DNA of 64,000 nucleotides, from the NCBI RefSeq assembly GCF_014926585.1, contig NZ_CP045422.1:2572001-2636000 (forward strand), read 5' to 3'. Positions 31,601-40,480 of the stretch are shown here, piece after piece. A program made the translations under genes and the position numbers. The notes beneath the pieces were generated by a model. It was given only the letters and a program-made list of their open reading frames with translations. It was not told the origin of the DNA and did not search any database. Source of the stretch: Devosia beringensis. Its GTDB lineage: Bacteria > Pseudomonadota > Alphaproteobacteria > Rhizobiales > Devosiaceae. Positions within the stretch are counted from its first letter, which is position 1; each line of letters starts with the position of its first letter.

Positions 31601-31647
31601 ATCTGGCACAGCTGCAGGCCTTCCTCGACGAAGCCTTGGCACAATAA
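28645..31647 (+). CDS. sucA: 2-Oxoglutarate dehydrogenase E1 component
   Basis: 1000 residues, the normal E1o length. It decarboxylates 2-oxoglutarate with thiamine diphosphate and passes the succinyl group to the lipoyl domain of SucB. Seen: the E2-binding N-terminus [25 protein letters not shown] near residue 290, the ThDP motif starting [10 protein letters not shown] and ending NNQIGF (~410-450), and the transketolase-like pyrimidine domain with [11 protein letters not shown] and [19 protein letters not shown] chose ATG 28645 because the protein aligns from MTRQEKND; a longer frame reaches 28612. Confidence 0.97.
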   Translation: MTRQEKNDTFLLTSFLYGGNADYIEQLYSRYKGDPSSVDETWQSFFSKLDDGEGVAQKNADGPSWGRKDWPQAANGELVSALDGNWGDIAVKTEKAIAKKAEAIGVDKASTADVLQATRDSIRAIMMIRAYRMRGHLHADLDPLKMKADEPAPELDPKSYGFTEADYSRKIFIDNYLGLEYATIPEMLAILKRTYCGTLGIEFMHISDPEAKQWIQERIEGPDKEISFTPEGKKAILGKLIEAEGFEKFIDVKYTGTKRFGLDGSEATIPALEQIIKRGGALGIKDIVLGMAHRGRLNVLTQVMQKPHRALFHEFKGGAFYPDDVEGSGDVKYHLGASSDREFDGKKVHLSLTANPSHLEIVDPVVLGKSRAKQDQHIAPEGKLVNIPTEGKPDRSMVLPLLIHGDAAFAGQGVIAECLGLSGLKGHRTGGSIHFVINNQIGFTTSPMYSRSSPYPTDVAKMIEAPVLHVNGDDPEAVVFAAKVAVEYRQKFGKPVVIDMFCYRRHGHNEGDEPSFTQPLMYSKIRAHKTTLEIYSEKLVGEGLLSAADIDQLKADWRATLEKEFEAGQDYRPNKADWLDGAWKDFRPADAEGPRRGETGVEIDQLVKIGTALTRVPEGFNVHKTVKRFMDNRLAAIESGEGVDWATAESLAFGTLVTESHPVRLSGQDVERGTFSQRHSVLNDQLVDNKTYTPLNNLDPEQCRYEVINSMLSEEAVLGFEYGYSLAEPKALTIWEAQFGDFVNGAQVVIDQFISSGERKWFRMSGLVMLLPHGYEGQGPEHSSARPERFLQLCAEDNMQVANCTTPANYFHALRRQVKRDFRKPLILMTPKSLLRHKRATSGLVEMGPDSCFHRLLWDDAEAPGVPKTTTKLTSDDKIRRVVLCTGKVYYDLLEDREKKGIDDVYLLRIEQLYPFPAKALLDELNRFKNAEVIWCQEEPKNMGAWAFIQPYVEWVFDQMGRTGQRVRYTGRPASASTATGLMRTHLAQLQAFLDEALAQ

Positions 31648-31658
31648 AAGGACTATAC

Positions 31659-32957
31659 ATGTCGACTGAAATCCGCGTGCCGACGCTGGGCGAAAGCGTC
31701 ACTGAAGCTACCATCGGGCAATGGTTCAAGAAGGTTGGCGATACCGTCGCTGCCGATGAGCCGATTGTCGAACTCGAAACCGATAAGGTCACGATCGAAG
31801 TGCCGGCGCCGGCCGCCGGTGTGCTCGAAGCGATTGCCGCCCAGCAGGGCGAGACGGTCGATGTGGGCGCATTGCTGGGCGCCATCGGCGGCGCTGCCGG
31901 CGTCACCGTGACGGCCAAGCCTGCCGCTGCGGCGCCAGCCGAAGCCAAGTCGGCAGCGCCGGCCAACAACGCTGCCGGTCCCGAAGAGATCAAGCCCGAG
32001 CCTGCTGCACAGCCGGTCACGGCGACCGACCGGGCCCCGGCCCCCTCGGCACAGAAGATGATTGCCGAGAACGGCCTTGATGCCGGCACCATTGCCGGTT
32101 CGGGCAAGGCAGGCCAGGTGCTCAAGGAAGACGTGTTGTCGGCCATGAGCAAGCTTGCCGCTGCCCCACCAGCAGCGCCTGCTGCGGCAGCCGCGCCGGC
32201 CGCCAAGCCAGCCGAGGCCAAGGCACCCGTGGCGGCCCGCGCCCCAGTCGACGAAGGCGTGCGCGAAGAGCGCGTGAAGATGACGCGGTTGCGCCAGACT
32301 ATCGCCCGCCGCCTCAAGGAAGCGCAGAACAGCGCCGCCATGCTGACCACCTTCAACGAGGTGGACATGGCGCCGGTAATGGCGCTGCGGACCCAGTACA
32401 AGGAACTGTTCGAGAAGAAGCACGGCGTCAAGCTCGGCTTCATGGGCTTTTTCACCAAGGCCGTCGTGCATGCCCTCAAGGAGATCCCGGCGGTCAATGC
32501 CGAGATCGATGGCGATGACCTGATCTACAAGCAGTATGCCAATATCGGCGTGGCCGTGGGTACCGACAAGGGCCTCGTGGTGCCGGTGGTGCGCGATGCC
32601 GACCAGATGAGCATTGCCGACATCGAAAAGGCCATCAATGCCCTGGGCAAGAAGGCCCGCGACGGTCAGCTGTCGATGGCCGACATGCAGGGCGGCACCT
32701 TCACCATCTCCAATGGTGGCGTCTATGGTTCGCTGATGAGCACGCCCATCCTCAATGCCCCGCAGTCGGGTATTCTGGGCATGCACAAGATCCAGGATCG
32801 TCCCGTGGTGGTTGGCGGGCAGATCGTCATCCGGCCGATGATGTATCTGGCGCTGAGCTATGATCACCGTATCGTTGACGGCAAGGAAGCCGTTACTTTC
32901 CTGGTTCGCGTCAAGGAAAGCCTTGAAGCGCCGGAACGCCTGGTGCTCGATCTCTAG
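31659..32957 (+). CDS. sucB: Dihydrolipoyllysine succinyltransferase (E2 of 2-oxoglutarate dehydrogenase)
   Basis: 432 residues. An N-terminal lipoyl domain has the lipoylated Lys in [11 protein letters not shown] (~43). An Ala/Pro-rich linker, a peripheral-subunit-binding domain ([14 protein letters not shown]), a second Ala/Pro linker and a C-terminal acyltransferase domain ending in the catalytic [10 protein letters not shown] follow. It transfers succinyl to CoA. The start at 31659 lies 11 bases after the sucA stop and matches the family N-terminus [13 protein letters not shown]. Confidence 0.96.
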   Translation: MSTEIRVPTLGESVTEATIGQWFKKVGDTVAADEPIVELETDKVTIEVPAPAAGVLEAIAAQQGETVDVGALLGAIGGAAGVTVTAKPAAAAPAEAKSAAPANNAAGPEEIKPEPAAQPVTATDRAPAPSAQKMIAENGLDAGTIAGSGKAGQVLKEDVLSAMSKLAAAPPAAPAAAAAPAAKPAEAKAPVAARAPVDEGVREERVKMTRLRQTIARRLKEAQNSAAMLTTFNEVDMAPVMALRTQYKELFEKKHGVKLGFMGFFTKAVVHALKEIPAVNAEIDGDDLIYKQYANIGVAVGTDKGLVVPVVRDADQMSIADIEKAINALGKKARDGQLSMADMQGGTFTISNGGVYGSLMSTPILNAPQSGILGMHKIQDRPVVVGGQIVIRPMMYLALSYDHRIVDGKEAVTFLVRVKESLEAPERLVLDL

Positions 32958-32982
32958 ATCGCCGCATTGGGATGACAGATTT

Positions 32983-33010
32983 GGGGGTCCGCTAAGGCGG
33001 GCCCCTTTTT
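32983..33010 (+). terminator. Rho-independent terminator after sucB
   Basis: GGGGTCCGC pairs with GCGGGCCCC (one G-T wobble) around a short loop, followed by TTTTTG. It implies that the lpdA-side genes are mainly transcribed separately. Confidence 0.78.
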
Positions 33011-33083
33011 GTTGGCGGTTTCGTGATGGCGGTGACGCTCGATGCTAACAGTCTGTTAACGCGGGTGCTGCAGATGACAGCCC

Positions 33084-33563
33084 ATGTTAACGCGTATTTG
33101 CGGAGTTGAGCGCCTGTTGCGTCCCCTGATCTATCCGGCCCTGATGTGGCTCGCCATGCTTATCCCCGCCCATGCCCAGGATGACGCCAATCCCGAGCTG
33201 GTCGGCGAGCTGATGGCCTTTCATGGCGCCAGAGCGATTGTCAGTGCGATGACGACGCATTGCTACGAGACCACCGGGCTCGACAGCGCCTACCACACCG
33301 CCAATGACAACTGGTACCTGCGCAATATCGGCTTTCTCGATCTGGCCAATCGCGTCGTCGAGCGGTTGGGCGGCGGCACGCCGGAGGCCGTGGCGGCGGC
33401 GGAGACCTATGGCGGCAGCCAGATCATGAGCGCCTATAACCAGGCCGACGACAAGGACCAGTTCTGCCGGGGCTTTCTCGAGCAGGTCAACAGCGGCGCG
33501 CTGGACATCGACAAGAGCCTGCCGGCGGCGCTGGAAAAGGCCCAGGCCATCGCCGCGCAGTAG
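33084..33563 (+). CDS. Secreted hypothetical protein between sucB and lpdA
   Basis: 159 residues. A hydrophobic segment (LIYPALMWLAMLIPAHA, residues ~15-31) ending in Ala-x-Ala suggests export to the periplasm. The mature part is helical and has two Cys (one in THCYETT, one in DQFCRGF) that could form a disulfide. I do not recognise a family. It lies downstream of the sucB terminator and 50 bases before a LysE-type gene on the same strand. The start at 33084 is the first ATG; a shorter N-terminus is possible. Confidence 0.65.
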   Translation: MLTRICGVERLLRPLIYPALMWLAMLIPAHAQDDANPELVGELMAFHGARAIVSAMTTHCYETTGLDSAYHTANDNWYLRNIGFLDLANRVVERLGGGTPEAVAAAETYGGSQIMSAYNQADDKDQFCRGFLEQVNSGALDIDKSLPAALEKAQAIAAQ

Positions 33564-33613
33564 CGGCGCGCACAATGGCGGTTTGCGAAGCGGGCAGAGT
33601 TCGCTAAACAGGG

Positions 33614-34288
33614 ATGGCCCGCTGTGACGGGTCCCTTCATGCGCCTGGTGCCCAATTGGATTTTCCCTGGCTTGAATTTGCCGGCCTGATGCTGGCCTTT
33701 GGCATCAATGCGGTCATTCCCGGCGCCGATTTCGCCATGGTGCTGCGCCAGTCGATTGCCCATGACCGGCGCGCGGCGCTGTTTACCTCGGCGGGAATCG
33801 CCACGTCGATCCTGGTGCATGGCAGCTACACGCTGCTGGGCGTCGGGGTCATTGTCGGCCAGTCGCTGCTGCTGTTCAATATTCTCAAATGGCTGGGCGC
33901 CGCCTATCTGGTCTATCTGGCCATTGCCGCCCTGCGCAGTCCGCCGCCGCAGCCGCCCGCCGTGGCCGAACTGGGCTTGGCGCGGCGCGGCGACTTTGCC
34001 GCCTTTGCGCTGGGCTTCCTGACCAATCTGCTCAATCCCAAGGCGGTACTGTTCTTCCTGGCGCTGTTTACCAGCCTGGTCTCAGCGCATACCGGGGGCG
34101 ACATCAAGGTGTTCTATGTGGCCTGCATGAGCCTGATGCTGTTTGGCTGGTTCGCGCTGGTCTCGATGTTTTTTACGACCGCGTCGGTACGACAGGGATT
34201 TTTCCGCTTTGGCAGGTGGTTTAATCGGGTTACCGGCATTACCTTCATCCTGCTGGCAGTGCGTGTCGCGCTGGCCCAGCAACACTAA
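33614..34288 (+). CDS. LysE/RhtB-family amino-acid exporter
   Basis: About 224 residues with six hydrophobic segments. The family signature GINAVIPGADFAMVLRQSI is near residue 30, and the second conserved block FLTNLLNPKAVLFFLALF near 135. LysE proteins export basic or neutral amino acids by proton antiport; the substrate cannot be told. The start is uncertain, since TTG at 33656 would begin directly before the first helix. It ends 18 bases before lpdA and is likely co-transcribed with it. Confidence 0.85.
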   Translation: MARCDGSLHAPGAQLDFPWLEFAGLMLAFGINAVIPGADFAMVLRQSIAHDRRAALFTSAGIATSILVHGSYTLLGVGVIVGQSLLLFNILKWLGAAYLVYLAIAALRSPPPQPPAVAELGLARRGDFAAFALGFLTNLLNPKAVLFFLALFTSLVSAHTGGDIKVFYVACMSLMLFGWFALVSMFFTTASVRQGFFRFGRWFNRVTGITFILLAVRVALAQQH

Positions 34289-34306
34289 CCAGTTTCGGGG
34301 CTTCCA

Positions 34307-35716
34307 ATGGCAGACGTTTTCGACCTCACCATCATCGGCTCGGGTCCGGGCGGCTATGTCGCTGCGATCCGTGCAGCGCAGCTGGGCATGAAGGTTGCCG
34401 TTGTCGAGAAATGGGCCACCCATGGCGGCACCTGCCTCAATATCGGCTGCATCCCCTCCAAGGCCCTGCTGCATGCCTCCGAGCTGTTCGAAGAGGCCGG
34501 CCATGGCTTCAAGGCGTTGGGCATCGACATCCCGACGCCGGTGCTGAACCTGGCGCAGATGATGAACCACAAGACCGAGACGGTTGCGGCCAATGTCGGC
34601 GGCGTGGATTACCTGTTCAAGAAGAACAAGATCATCACCTTCCAGGGCATCGGCACCATTGCCGCGCCGGGCAAGGTGCGCGTCACGCCACAGAATGGCG
34701 CCGCCATCGAGATCGAGACCAAGAATATCGTCATCGCCTCGGGCTCGGTATCGGCCAACCTGCCGGGCATCGAGATCGACGAGAAGAAGATCGTGACCTC
34801 GACCGGGGCGCTGAGCCTTGAAAAAGTGCCCGCCAAGCTGGTGGTGATCGGCGCCGGCGTGATCGGGCTCGAGCTGGGCTCGGTCTGGGCGCGGCTGGGC
34901 AGCCAGGTGACGGTGGTCGAATATCTCGACCGCATCCTGCCCGGCATGGACAGCGAAGTGGCGCGGCAGTTCCAGCGCATGCTGCAGAAGCAGGGCATGG
35001 AGTTCAAGCTCTCGAGCAAGGTCTCGGGCGTCGACAAGCAGGACAATGGCGCGCTCAAGGTTTCGGTGGAGCCGGCCAAGGGCGGGGCGGCCGAGCTGCT
35101 CGACGCCGATGTCGTGCTGGTGGCCATTGGCCGCAAACCCTATACCGAGGGTCTGGGCCTCGACATTGTTGGGGTGGCGCTCGATGAGCGCGGCCGCGTG
35201 CGGGTGGATGGCCAGTACAAGACCTCGGTCGATGGCATCTATGCGATCGGCGACGTAATCGCCGGCCCGATGCTGGCGCACAAGGCCGAGGACGAGGGCA
35301 TCGCGGTGGCCGAGATCCTGTCGGGCCAGGCTGGACATGTGAACTATGCCGTCATTCCATCGGTGGTCTATACCAATCCGGAAGTGGCCAGTGTCGGCAA
35401 GACAGAGGACGAGCTCAAGGCGGAGGGCATCGAATACAAGATCGGCAAGTTCCCGTTCAGTGCCAATGGCCGCGCCAAGGCGATGCTGGCGACGCAGGGC
35501 TTTGTCAAAATCCTGGCCGATGTGAATACCGATCGGGTACTGGGCGCCCATATCGTGGGCAAGAGTGCCGGCGAGTTGATCCACGAGTTGGTGGTGCTGA
35601 TGGAGTTTTCCGGCTCGGCAGAGGATCTGGCGCGCAGCACGCATGCGCATCCGACACTGTCGGAGGCCGTACGCGAGGCGGCCCTGTCGCTTGGTGATGG
35701 CGCTATCCACATCTAA
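34307..35716 (+). CDS. lpdA: Dihydrolipoyl dehydrogenase (E3)
   Basis: 469 residues. It reoxidises dihydrolipoamide of SucB (and possibly other 2-oxoacid dehydrogenases) with NAD. Seen: FAD-binding [15 protein letters not shown] at residue ~10, the redox-active disulfide CLNIGC in [16 protein letters not shown] (~42-57), the NAD-binding [13 protein letters not shown] (~182), and the dimer-interface catalytic HAHPTLSEA near the C-terminus. It completes the 2-oxoglutarate dehydrogenase set of sucA and sucB. A strong terminator follows. Confidence 0.97.
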   Translation: MADVFDLTIIGSGPGGYVAAIRAAQLGMKVAVVEKWATHGGTCLNIGCIPSKALLHASELFEEAGHGFKALGIDIPTPVLNLAQMMNHKTETVAANVGGVDYLFKKNKIITFQGIGTIAAPGKVRVTPQNGAAIEIETKNIVIASGSVSANLPGIEIDEKKIVTSTGALSLEKVPAKLVVIGAGVIGLELGSVWARLGSQVTVVEYLDRILPGMDSEVARQFQRMLQKQGMEFKLSSKVSGVDKQDNGALKVSVEPAKGGAAELLDADVVLVAIGRKPYTEGLGLDIVGVALDERGRVRVDGQYKTSVDGIYAIGDVIAGPMLAHKAEDEGIAVAEILSGQAGHVNYAVIPSVVYTNPEVASVGKTEDELKAEGIEYKIGKFPFSANGRAKAMLATQGFVKILADVNTDRVLGAHIVGKSAGELIHELVVLMEFSGSAEDLARSTHAHPTLSEAVREAALSLGDGAIHI

Positions 35717-35746
35717 TACCCGGGCCAGCAACTCCCCTTACAATGA

Positions 35747-35783
35747 CGCCGCCGAGATCAGTCTCGGCGGCGTTGCTGTTTTT
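35747..35783 (+). terminator. Rho-independent terminator after lpdA
   Basis: Perfect 11-bp arms CGCCGCCGAGA/TCTCGGCGGCG (35747-35757, 35762-35772) with a 4-base loop, then TTGCTGTTTTT. Confidence 0.9.
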
Positions 35784-35814
35784 CGAGGCTCAAAGAGGAA
35801 GCGGCCGTCTGCAA

Positions 35815-35853
35815 AAGTCATCATACAAGCTGGCATTGATTGTATGTTGACTT
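35815..35853. promoter_or_regulatory. Palindromic operator upstream of the uronate TRAP operon
   Basis: AAGTCATCATACAA (35815-35828) and TTGTATGTTGACTT (35840-35853) are inverted repeats matching at 13 of 14 positions around an 11-base spacer. The right arm covers the -35 box of the predicted promoter (TTGACT at 35847-35852), so a bound protein would block transcription. The FCD/GntR regulator encoded within the operon (38887-39618) is the obvious candidate. The half CATACAAG recurs once upstream of uxuA (43459-43466). Within the 309-base gap 35717-36025 I find no gene. Confidence 0.65.
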
Positions 35854-35875
35854 GTCCCTGGTTCTTCCATACCAG
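35847..35875 (+). promoter_or_regulatory. Predicted sigma-70-type promoter of the dctPQM-kdu operon
   Basis: TTGACT at 35847-35852, a spacer of 17 bases and TACCAG at 35870-35875. The -35 is near-consensus and the -10 weak, as expected for a regulated promoter. It overlaps the palindromic operator and lies about 150 bases before the dctP start. Confidence 0.5.
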
Positions 35876-36025
35876 TTTGTGACCAAGATGACGCAGAGTC
35901 CAGAGGAGGAGGATGGGTCGGTCTTGCGTGGTGGGGGCGAGGGCTCTGCGCCACAGTGAACGGCGCCGGTCGCGACAGGTCGGAGGACGGCCTGACCGGT
36001 GTCATCAGATAACTGGGAGGACTCC

Positions 36026-37006
36026 ATGTTTCATCTGCCTAAACTGGCAGCGACTGCGCTTGTCGCTGCATCCCTGATGGTTTCGACGGCCAGTGCCCAG
36101 ACGGTATTGCGTTCGTCCGATACCCATCCGGATGGCTATCCGACCGTCGAAGCGGTCAAGCATTTCGGCGAGCTGCTGAGCGCCAAGACCGATGGCCGTT
36201 ATAGCGTCGAAGTGTTCCACTCGGCCCAGCTCGGCCAGGAAGCCGACACGATCGAACAGACCCAGTTCGGGGTGATCGATCTCAACCGCATCTCGATCGG
36301 CGCCTTCGGCACCCAGGTGCCCGAAGCCACCGTGACGCAGCTGCCCTATATTTTCCGCTCGGCCGACCATTTCCATGCAGTGCTGGATGGCCCGATCGGC
36401 GAAGAAATCCTGGCGGCCTTCGAGGCCGTGGATGTTGTCGCCCTGGCCTATTACGACGGTGGCGCGCGCTCGTTCTATAATAGCGAAAAGCCGATCACCT
36501 CGCTTGACGACATGACCGGCATGAAGTTCCGCGTCATGGGCTCGGACATCTTCGTGGACATGGTGGCGGCCTTGGGCGGCAATGCCACGCCAATGCCCTA
36601 TGGCGAAGTCTATTCGGGTATCCAGACCGGCGTGATCGACGGCGCCGAGAACAATTATCCGAGCTATGACACGGCGGGCCATGCCGAAGTCGCCAAGTTC
36701 TATTCGCTTGACGAGCACCTGATGGTTCCGGAAGTCCTGGTGATTTCCAAGATCGTCTGGGATGGCCTGACTCCTGAGGATCAGGCGCTGTTCCGCGAAG
36801 CCGCCAAGGAATCGGTTGCCAAGCAGCGCGAGCTCTGGGCTGCCAAGGAAGTTGAATCCAAGGCTGCGGTGGAGGCGCTGGGCGCAGTGATCAACGAAGT
36901 CGACAAGGCGCCCTTCATCGAAGCCATGAAGCCGGTCTACGACAAGTACGTGACCGACCCCAAGCTGCAGGATCTGGTGGCCCGCATTCAGGCGACCGAA
37001 GGCTGA
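36026..37006 (+). CDS. dctP: TRAP transporter substrate-binding protein, sugar-acid (uronate) type
   Basis: 326 residues: a signal peptide ([19 protein letters not shown]) and a DctP domain with [22 protein letters not shown], the carboxylate-binding Arg region MKFRVMGSD and the helix segment [13 protein letters not shown], typical of TRAP proteins that bind hexuronates and other sugar acids. The downstream genes kduI, kduD and kdgF support a uronate or unsaturated uronate ligand. ATG 36026 is preceded by GGGAGG. First gene of the operon. Confidence 0.9.
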   Translation: MFHLPKLAATALVAASLMVSTASAQTVLRSSDTHPDGYPTVEAVKHFGELLSAKTDGRYSVEVFHSAQLGQEADTIEQTQFGVIDLNRISIGAFGTQVPEATVTQLPYIFRSADHFHAVLDGPIGEEILAAFEAVDVVALAYYDGGARSFYNSEKPITSLDDMTGMKFRVMGSDIFVDMVAALGGNATPMPYGEVYSGIQTGVIDGAENNYPSYDTAGHAEVAKFYSLDEHLMVPEVLVISKIVWDGLTPEDQALFREAAKESVAKQRELWAAKEVESKAAVEALGAVINEVDKAPFIEAMKPVYDKYVTDPKLQDLVARIQATEG

Positions 37007-37067
37007 GGCTTTCTTTCCGGGCTGGCGCCCAGCGCCGGCCCGATCCCATCGTGGCGGAGAACCTGAC

Positions 37068-37595
37068 GTGAAACACTGGCTCATGCCCATCAGTCGCGCC
37101 CTGGCGCGCCTTTCCACTGCCATCCTGTGGCTAGCCGGTTTTGGCCTCATCGCCATGACGCTGATCGTCGCCTACCAGGTGTTCATGCGCTTCGTCATCA
37201 ATGCCTCGCCGTCCTGGACGGAAGCGGGGGCCATCATGCTGGTGACCTGGTTCGTGTTTCTCGGCGCGGCCGTGGGGGTACGCGAGAACTTCCACATGGG
37301 CTTTGACGTGCTGCTCTACCTGCTGCCGCCCAGCGCCAAGCCATGGCTGCGGACCATCAGCGACATTGCCGTGTTCGGCTTTGCGTTCGGCATGGTCTGG
37401 TATGGCGGCGAGCTGGCGATCCGCTATTGGTCCACCCGCATTCCCGTGCTTGGGCTGCCGACGTCATTTACCTATTTCCCCATCGTGGTCTCGGGCTTCC
37501 TGATGTGCCTGTTCGCGCTGGAGCGCGTGCTTCTGCGCCTGGCCGGTGAGCCGATTGACGATCTGCCGAACGACCCGACCGTGACCGAGGCCTGA
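37068..37595 (+). CDS. dctQ: TRAP transporter small permease (DctQ)
   Basis: 175 residues with four hydrophobic helices, among them ILWLAGFGLIAMTLIVAYQVF and the segment NASPSWTEAGAIMLVTWFVF. The signature W-(T/S)-E-E/A region is typical of DctQ. It forms the membrane complex with DctM and receives substrate from DctP. It lies 61 bases after dctP and 5 bases before dctM. Confidence 0.9.
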   Translation: MKHWLMPISRALARLSTAILWLAGFGLIAMTLIVAYQVFMRFVINASPSWTEAGAIMLVTWFVFLGAAVGVRENFHMGFDVLLYLLPPSAKPWLRTISDIAVFGFAFGMVWYGGELAIRYWSTRIPVLGLPTSFTYFPIVVSGFLMCLFALERVLLRLAGEPIDDLPNDPTVTEA

Positions 37596-37600
37596 TACTC

Positions 37601-38887
37601 ATGGAATACTGGATCCTGTTCGGGGTGTTCACGCTGCTGATGCTGATCGGCACCCCCATCGCCTATTGCCTGGGCATAGCCAGCTTTGCCACCATCGTCT
37701 ATCTGGGCCGCCCTGCCATCGTGGTGTTCCAGCAGCTCAATTCGGGCGTGTCGGCGTTCAGCCTTCTGGCCATTCCCTTCTTCATCTTTGCCGGCGACCT
37801 GATGATGCGGGGCGGCATCGCGGCGCGGATCATTGCCTTTGCCGGCTCGCTGATCGGGCATGTGCGCGGCGGGCTGGGGCAGGTCAATATCGCCGCCTCG
37901 ACGCTGTTCGGCGGCATTTCCGGCTCGGCAGTGGCGGAAGCGGCCGCGGTGGGCGGCATCATGATCCCGCAGATGAAGGCGCGCGGCTATGGGGCCGACT
38001 ATGCGGTCAATGTCACCTCGATGGCGGCGCTGATCGCGCTGCTGCTGCCGCCCAGTCACAACATGATCATCTATTCGCTGTCGGGCGGGGGCAATATCTC
38101 GATTGCCGACCTGTTCACGGCCGGCATCATTCCCGGGCTGCTGCTGGCTCTGGCGCTGTCGATCACAGCCTATATCGTGGCGGTCAAGCGCGGCTATCCC
38201 ACCGAGCCGTTTCCCGGCTTCCGTAAGGCGGGTTATTTCTTTCTCGTCTCCATTCCCGGCCTGATGCTGATCGCCATCATCTTTGGCGGTGTGCGTTCGG
38301 GCATTTTTACCGCGACCGAAAGCTCCTGCATCGCGGTGTTCTATGCGTTTTTCGTCACCATCCTCGTCTATCGCTCGCTGGGCTGGGGCGAGTTCGTGCA
38401 TTCGGTGCTGGGTGCGGTGCGCACCACGGCTATGGTGCTGTTCATCATCGGGGCGGCGGCCTCCTTCGGCTGGCTCATGGCCTATCTCAAGGTGGCCATC
38501 ATCCTGACCGACGGCATTGCGGCGATCTCGAGCGATCCGCTGCTGGTGCTGCTGATGATCAATGTGCTGCTGCTGGTATTGGGCACTTTCATGGATATGG
38601 GGCCGCTGATCATCATCACGACGCCGATCTTCCTGCCGATCGCCAAGAGCTTCGGCATCGATCCGGTGCATTTCGGGGTGATCATGATTCTCAATCTGGG
38701 GATCGGCCTCAATACGCCGCCGCTGGGCCCGGTGCAGTTCGTGGCCGCCGCGGTGGGCAAGATCACCGTCTGGGAGGCGATGCGCAGCATCTGGCCCTTC
38801 TATGGCGCCGGGCTCATTGTGCTCGGCCTGGTGACCTATATACCGGCCCTGTCGCTGTGGTTGCCGGCAGTGTTTCGGGGTAATTGA
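37601..38887 (+). CDS. dctM: TRAP transporter large permease (DctM)
   Basis: 428 residues, about 12 membrane helices, the sodium-coupled transport subunit. Family motifs: IPFFIFAGDLMMRGGIA (~58), GGISGSAVAEAAAVGGIMIP (~105-124), LLLPPSHNMIIYS, and GTFMDMGPLIIITTPIFLP in the second half. Its stop overlaps the ATG of the GntR gene by one base (TGATG). Confidence 0.93.
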   Translation: MEYWILFGVFTLLMLIGTPIAYCLGIASFATIVYLGRPAIVVFQQLNSGVSAFSLLAIPFFIFAGDLMMRGGIAARIIAFAGSLIGHVRGGLGQVNIAASTLFGGISGSAVAEAAAVGGIMIPQMKARGYGADYAVNVTSMAALIALLLPPSHNMIIYSLSGGGNISIADLFTAGIIPGLLLALALSITAYIVAVKRGYPTEPFPGFRKAGYFFLVSIPGLMLIAIIFGGVRSGIFTATESSCIAVFYAFFVTILVYRSLGWGEFVHSVLGAVRTTAMVLFIIGAAASFGWLMAYLKVAIILTDGIAAISSDPLLVLLMINVLLLVLGTFMDMGPLIIITTPIFLPIAKSFGIDPVHFGVIMILNLGIGLNTPPLGPVQFVAAAVGKITVWEAMRSIWPFYGAGLIVLGLVTYIPALSLWLPAVFRGN

Positions 38888-39618
38888 TGAGTCTCAACGA
38901 CGAGGTCCTGGCACTGAGCCGCAAGCCCAAGCTGGCCGATCTGGTGATCGGATCGCTGCGCAAGCGCATTGCCGAGGGCGAGTACGAGGCAGGCGGCAAG
39001 CTGCCCACCGAAAGCCAGATGACCGCGATCTTCGGGGTCAGCCGGACGGTTGTGCGCGAGGCGATTGCGGCGCTGGCTGCCGACGGACTGGTGCAATCGC
39101 GCCAAGGTGCCGGCGTGTTCGTGATGGCCAATGCCGCCAGCCCGTTTTCAGCAATCGGCGCGAGCAGCTCCAACAAGATTTCGGTGGCACTCAACGTGCT
39201 CGAGGTGCGCATGGGCATCGAGATCGAGTCGGCAGGCCTCGCCGCCTTGCGGCGCAGCTCGAGCCAGGATGCGGCCATCCAGGAGGCCTGGAACGAGTTC
39301 GAGCGGCAGATCAAGGCCGGCACGCCGACCGGCAAGACCGATTTTGCCTTTCATCGCGCCATCGCCGCGGCGACCAATAACCCTTTCTACATCGAGGTTC
39401 TCGACGGCCTCGGGAGCCGCACCATTCCTTGCGATGTCGCCTCGCCCTGGGGCACGGAAAGCGTGCTGACGGTGGAATATCAGCTGGGGTTGCAGCAGGA
39501 ACATCTGACCATTCTGAGGGCCATTTCGGCCCAGGACGCCGGCGCGGCGCGCGAAGCGATGCGCCAGCACCTCTGGCTCAGCCAGGAGCGCTACCGCCAG
39601 CGGCTGCGCGAACAATGA
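38887..39618 (+). CDS. FCD-subfamily GntR transcriptional regulator of the uronate operon
   Basis: 243 residues. The N-terminal winged helix has KLPTESQMTAIFGVSRTVVREAIAAL (~38-63); the C-terminal FCD helical ligand domain includes DFAFHRAIAAATNNPFY and a His-containing end (MRQHLWLSQERY). FCD regulators of hexuronate genes (UxuR/ExuR/KdgR-like) are usually repressors released by a uronate or KDG-type ligand. Its position inside the operon suggests autoregulation at the palindrome 35815-35853. ATG 38887 is coupled to dctM; TTG 38884 is a less likely start. Confidence 0.88.
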   Translation: MSLNDEVLALSRKPKLADLVIGSLRKRIAEGEYEAGGKLPTESQMTAIFGVSRTVVREAIAALAADGLVQSRQGAGVFVMANAASPFSAIGASSSNKISVALNVLEVRMGIEIESAGLAALRRSSSQDAAIQEAWNEFERQIKAGTPTGKTDFAFHRAIAAATNNPFYIEVLDGLGSRTIPCDVASPWGTESVLTVEYQLGLQQEHLTILRAISAQDAGAAREAMRQHLWLSQERYRQRLREQ

Positions 39619-39637
39619 ACAGGAAGCAGGAACAAGC

Positions 39638-40480
39638 ATGAGCACCGACTTCGATATCCGTTTCGCCATTGATCCGGTGAGCGCGAGCACGATGAATACG
39701 GCGGAGCTGCGCGAGCATTTCCTGATCGAGGAGCTGTTCACCCTGGGTGGGGTGAACTGGACCTATACGCATTATGATCGCATGGCGGTGGGTGGGGCGA
39801 TGCCCGGCGCCAAGGCCTTGGCGCTCGAGGTCATCAAGCCGACCGGGACAGCCAATTTCCTCGACCGGCGCGAGCTGATCGCCGCCAATATTGGCGGGCC
39901 GGGCACGATCACCGTCGATGGTGTGGCGCATGCGGTCGGCACGAAGGACATGCTCTATGTGGGCATGGGCAATGTCGCTGTGGCGTTCGCGTCTGCTGAT
40001 GCGGCCAACCCCGCCAAGTTCTATCTGCTGAGCGCGCCGGCCCATGCCAGCCACCCCACCAAGCTGATCCGCCAGGCCGATGCCAAGCGGCTCGACCTGG
40101 GCAGCAAGGAGGCGGCCAATGAGCGCAGTATCTTCCAGTTCGTCAATGCCGACAGCGTCAAGACCTGCCAGTTGGTGGTGGGGCTGACCAGCTTCGCGCC
40201 GGGCTCGGTATGGAACACCATGCCGGCGCACGTGCACGATCGTCGCATGGAAGCCTATCTCTATTTCGAGCTCGATCCCGCAGCCATTGTCGTCCACCTG
40301 ATGGGCGAACCGGACGAAACCCGCCACCTGATCGTGCGCAATGAGCAGGCGGTGATCTCGCCGCCGTGGTCGATCCATGCGGGCGCCGGCACGGGGTCCT
40401 ACACCTTCATCTGGGCCATGGCCGGCGACAATGTCGACTATACCGATGTCGAAAAGATCGGGATGGACGAGCTGCTGTGA
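39638..40480 (+). CDS. kduI: 5-dehydro-4-deoxy-D-glucuronate isomerase
   Basis: 280 residues, the KduI length. It isomerises 5-keto-4-deoxyuronate (DKI, from unsaturated uronates of pectin or glycosaminoglycans) to 3-deoxy-D-glycero-2,5-hexodiulosonate. Seen: FLIEELFTLGGVNWTYTHYDRM (~28-49), which the family conserves, and the zinc-binding cupin motif PAHVHDRRMEAYLYFEL (~194-210), followed by PPWSIHAGAGT. The stop overlaps the GTG start of kduD (GTGA). Confidence 0.95.
   Translation: MSTDFDIRFAIDPVSASTMNTAELREHFLIEELFTLGGVNWTYTHYDRMAVGGAMPGAKALALEVIKPTGTANFLDRRELIAANIGGPGTITVDGVAHAVGTKDMLYVGMGNVAVAFASADAANPAKFYLLSAPAHASHPTKLIRQADAKRLDLGSKEAANERSIFQFVNADSVKTCQLVVGLTSFAPGSVWNTMPAHVHDRRMEAYLYFELDPAAIVVHLMGEPDETRHLIVRNEQAVISPPWSIHAGAGTGSYTFIWAMAGDNVDYTDVEKIGMDELL

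Noticed and set aside
28729..31644. A 971-codon open frame on the strand opposite sucA
   Set aside because: It mirrors the reading frame of sucA exactly and arises because GC-rich third positions remove antisense stops. It has no ribosome site or family motif. The same applies to long frames opposite fabV, the reductase fusion, yejF, tamB and the amino-acid ABC genes.
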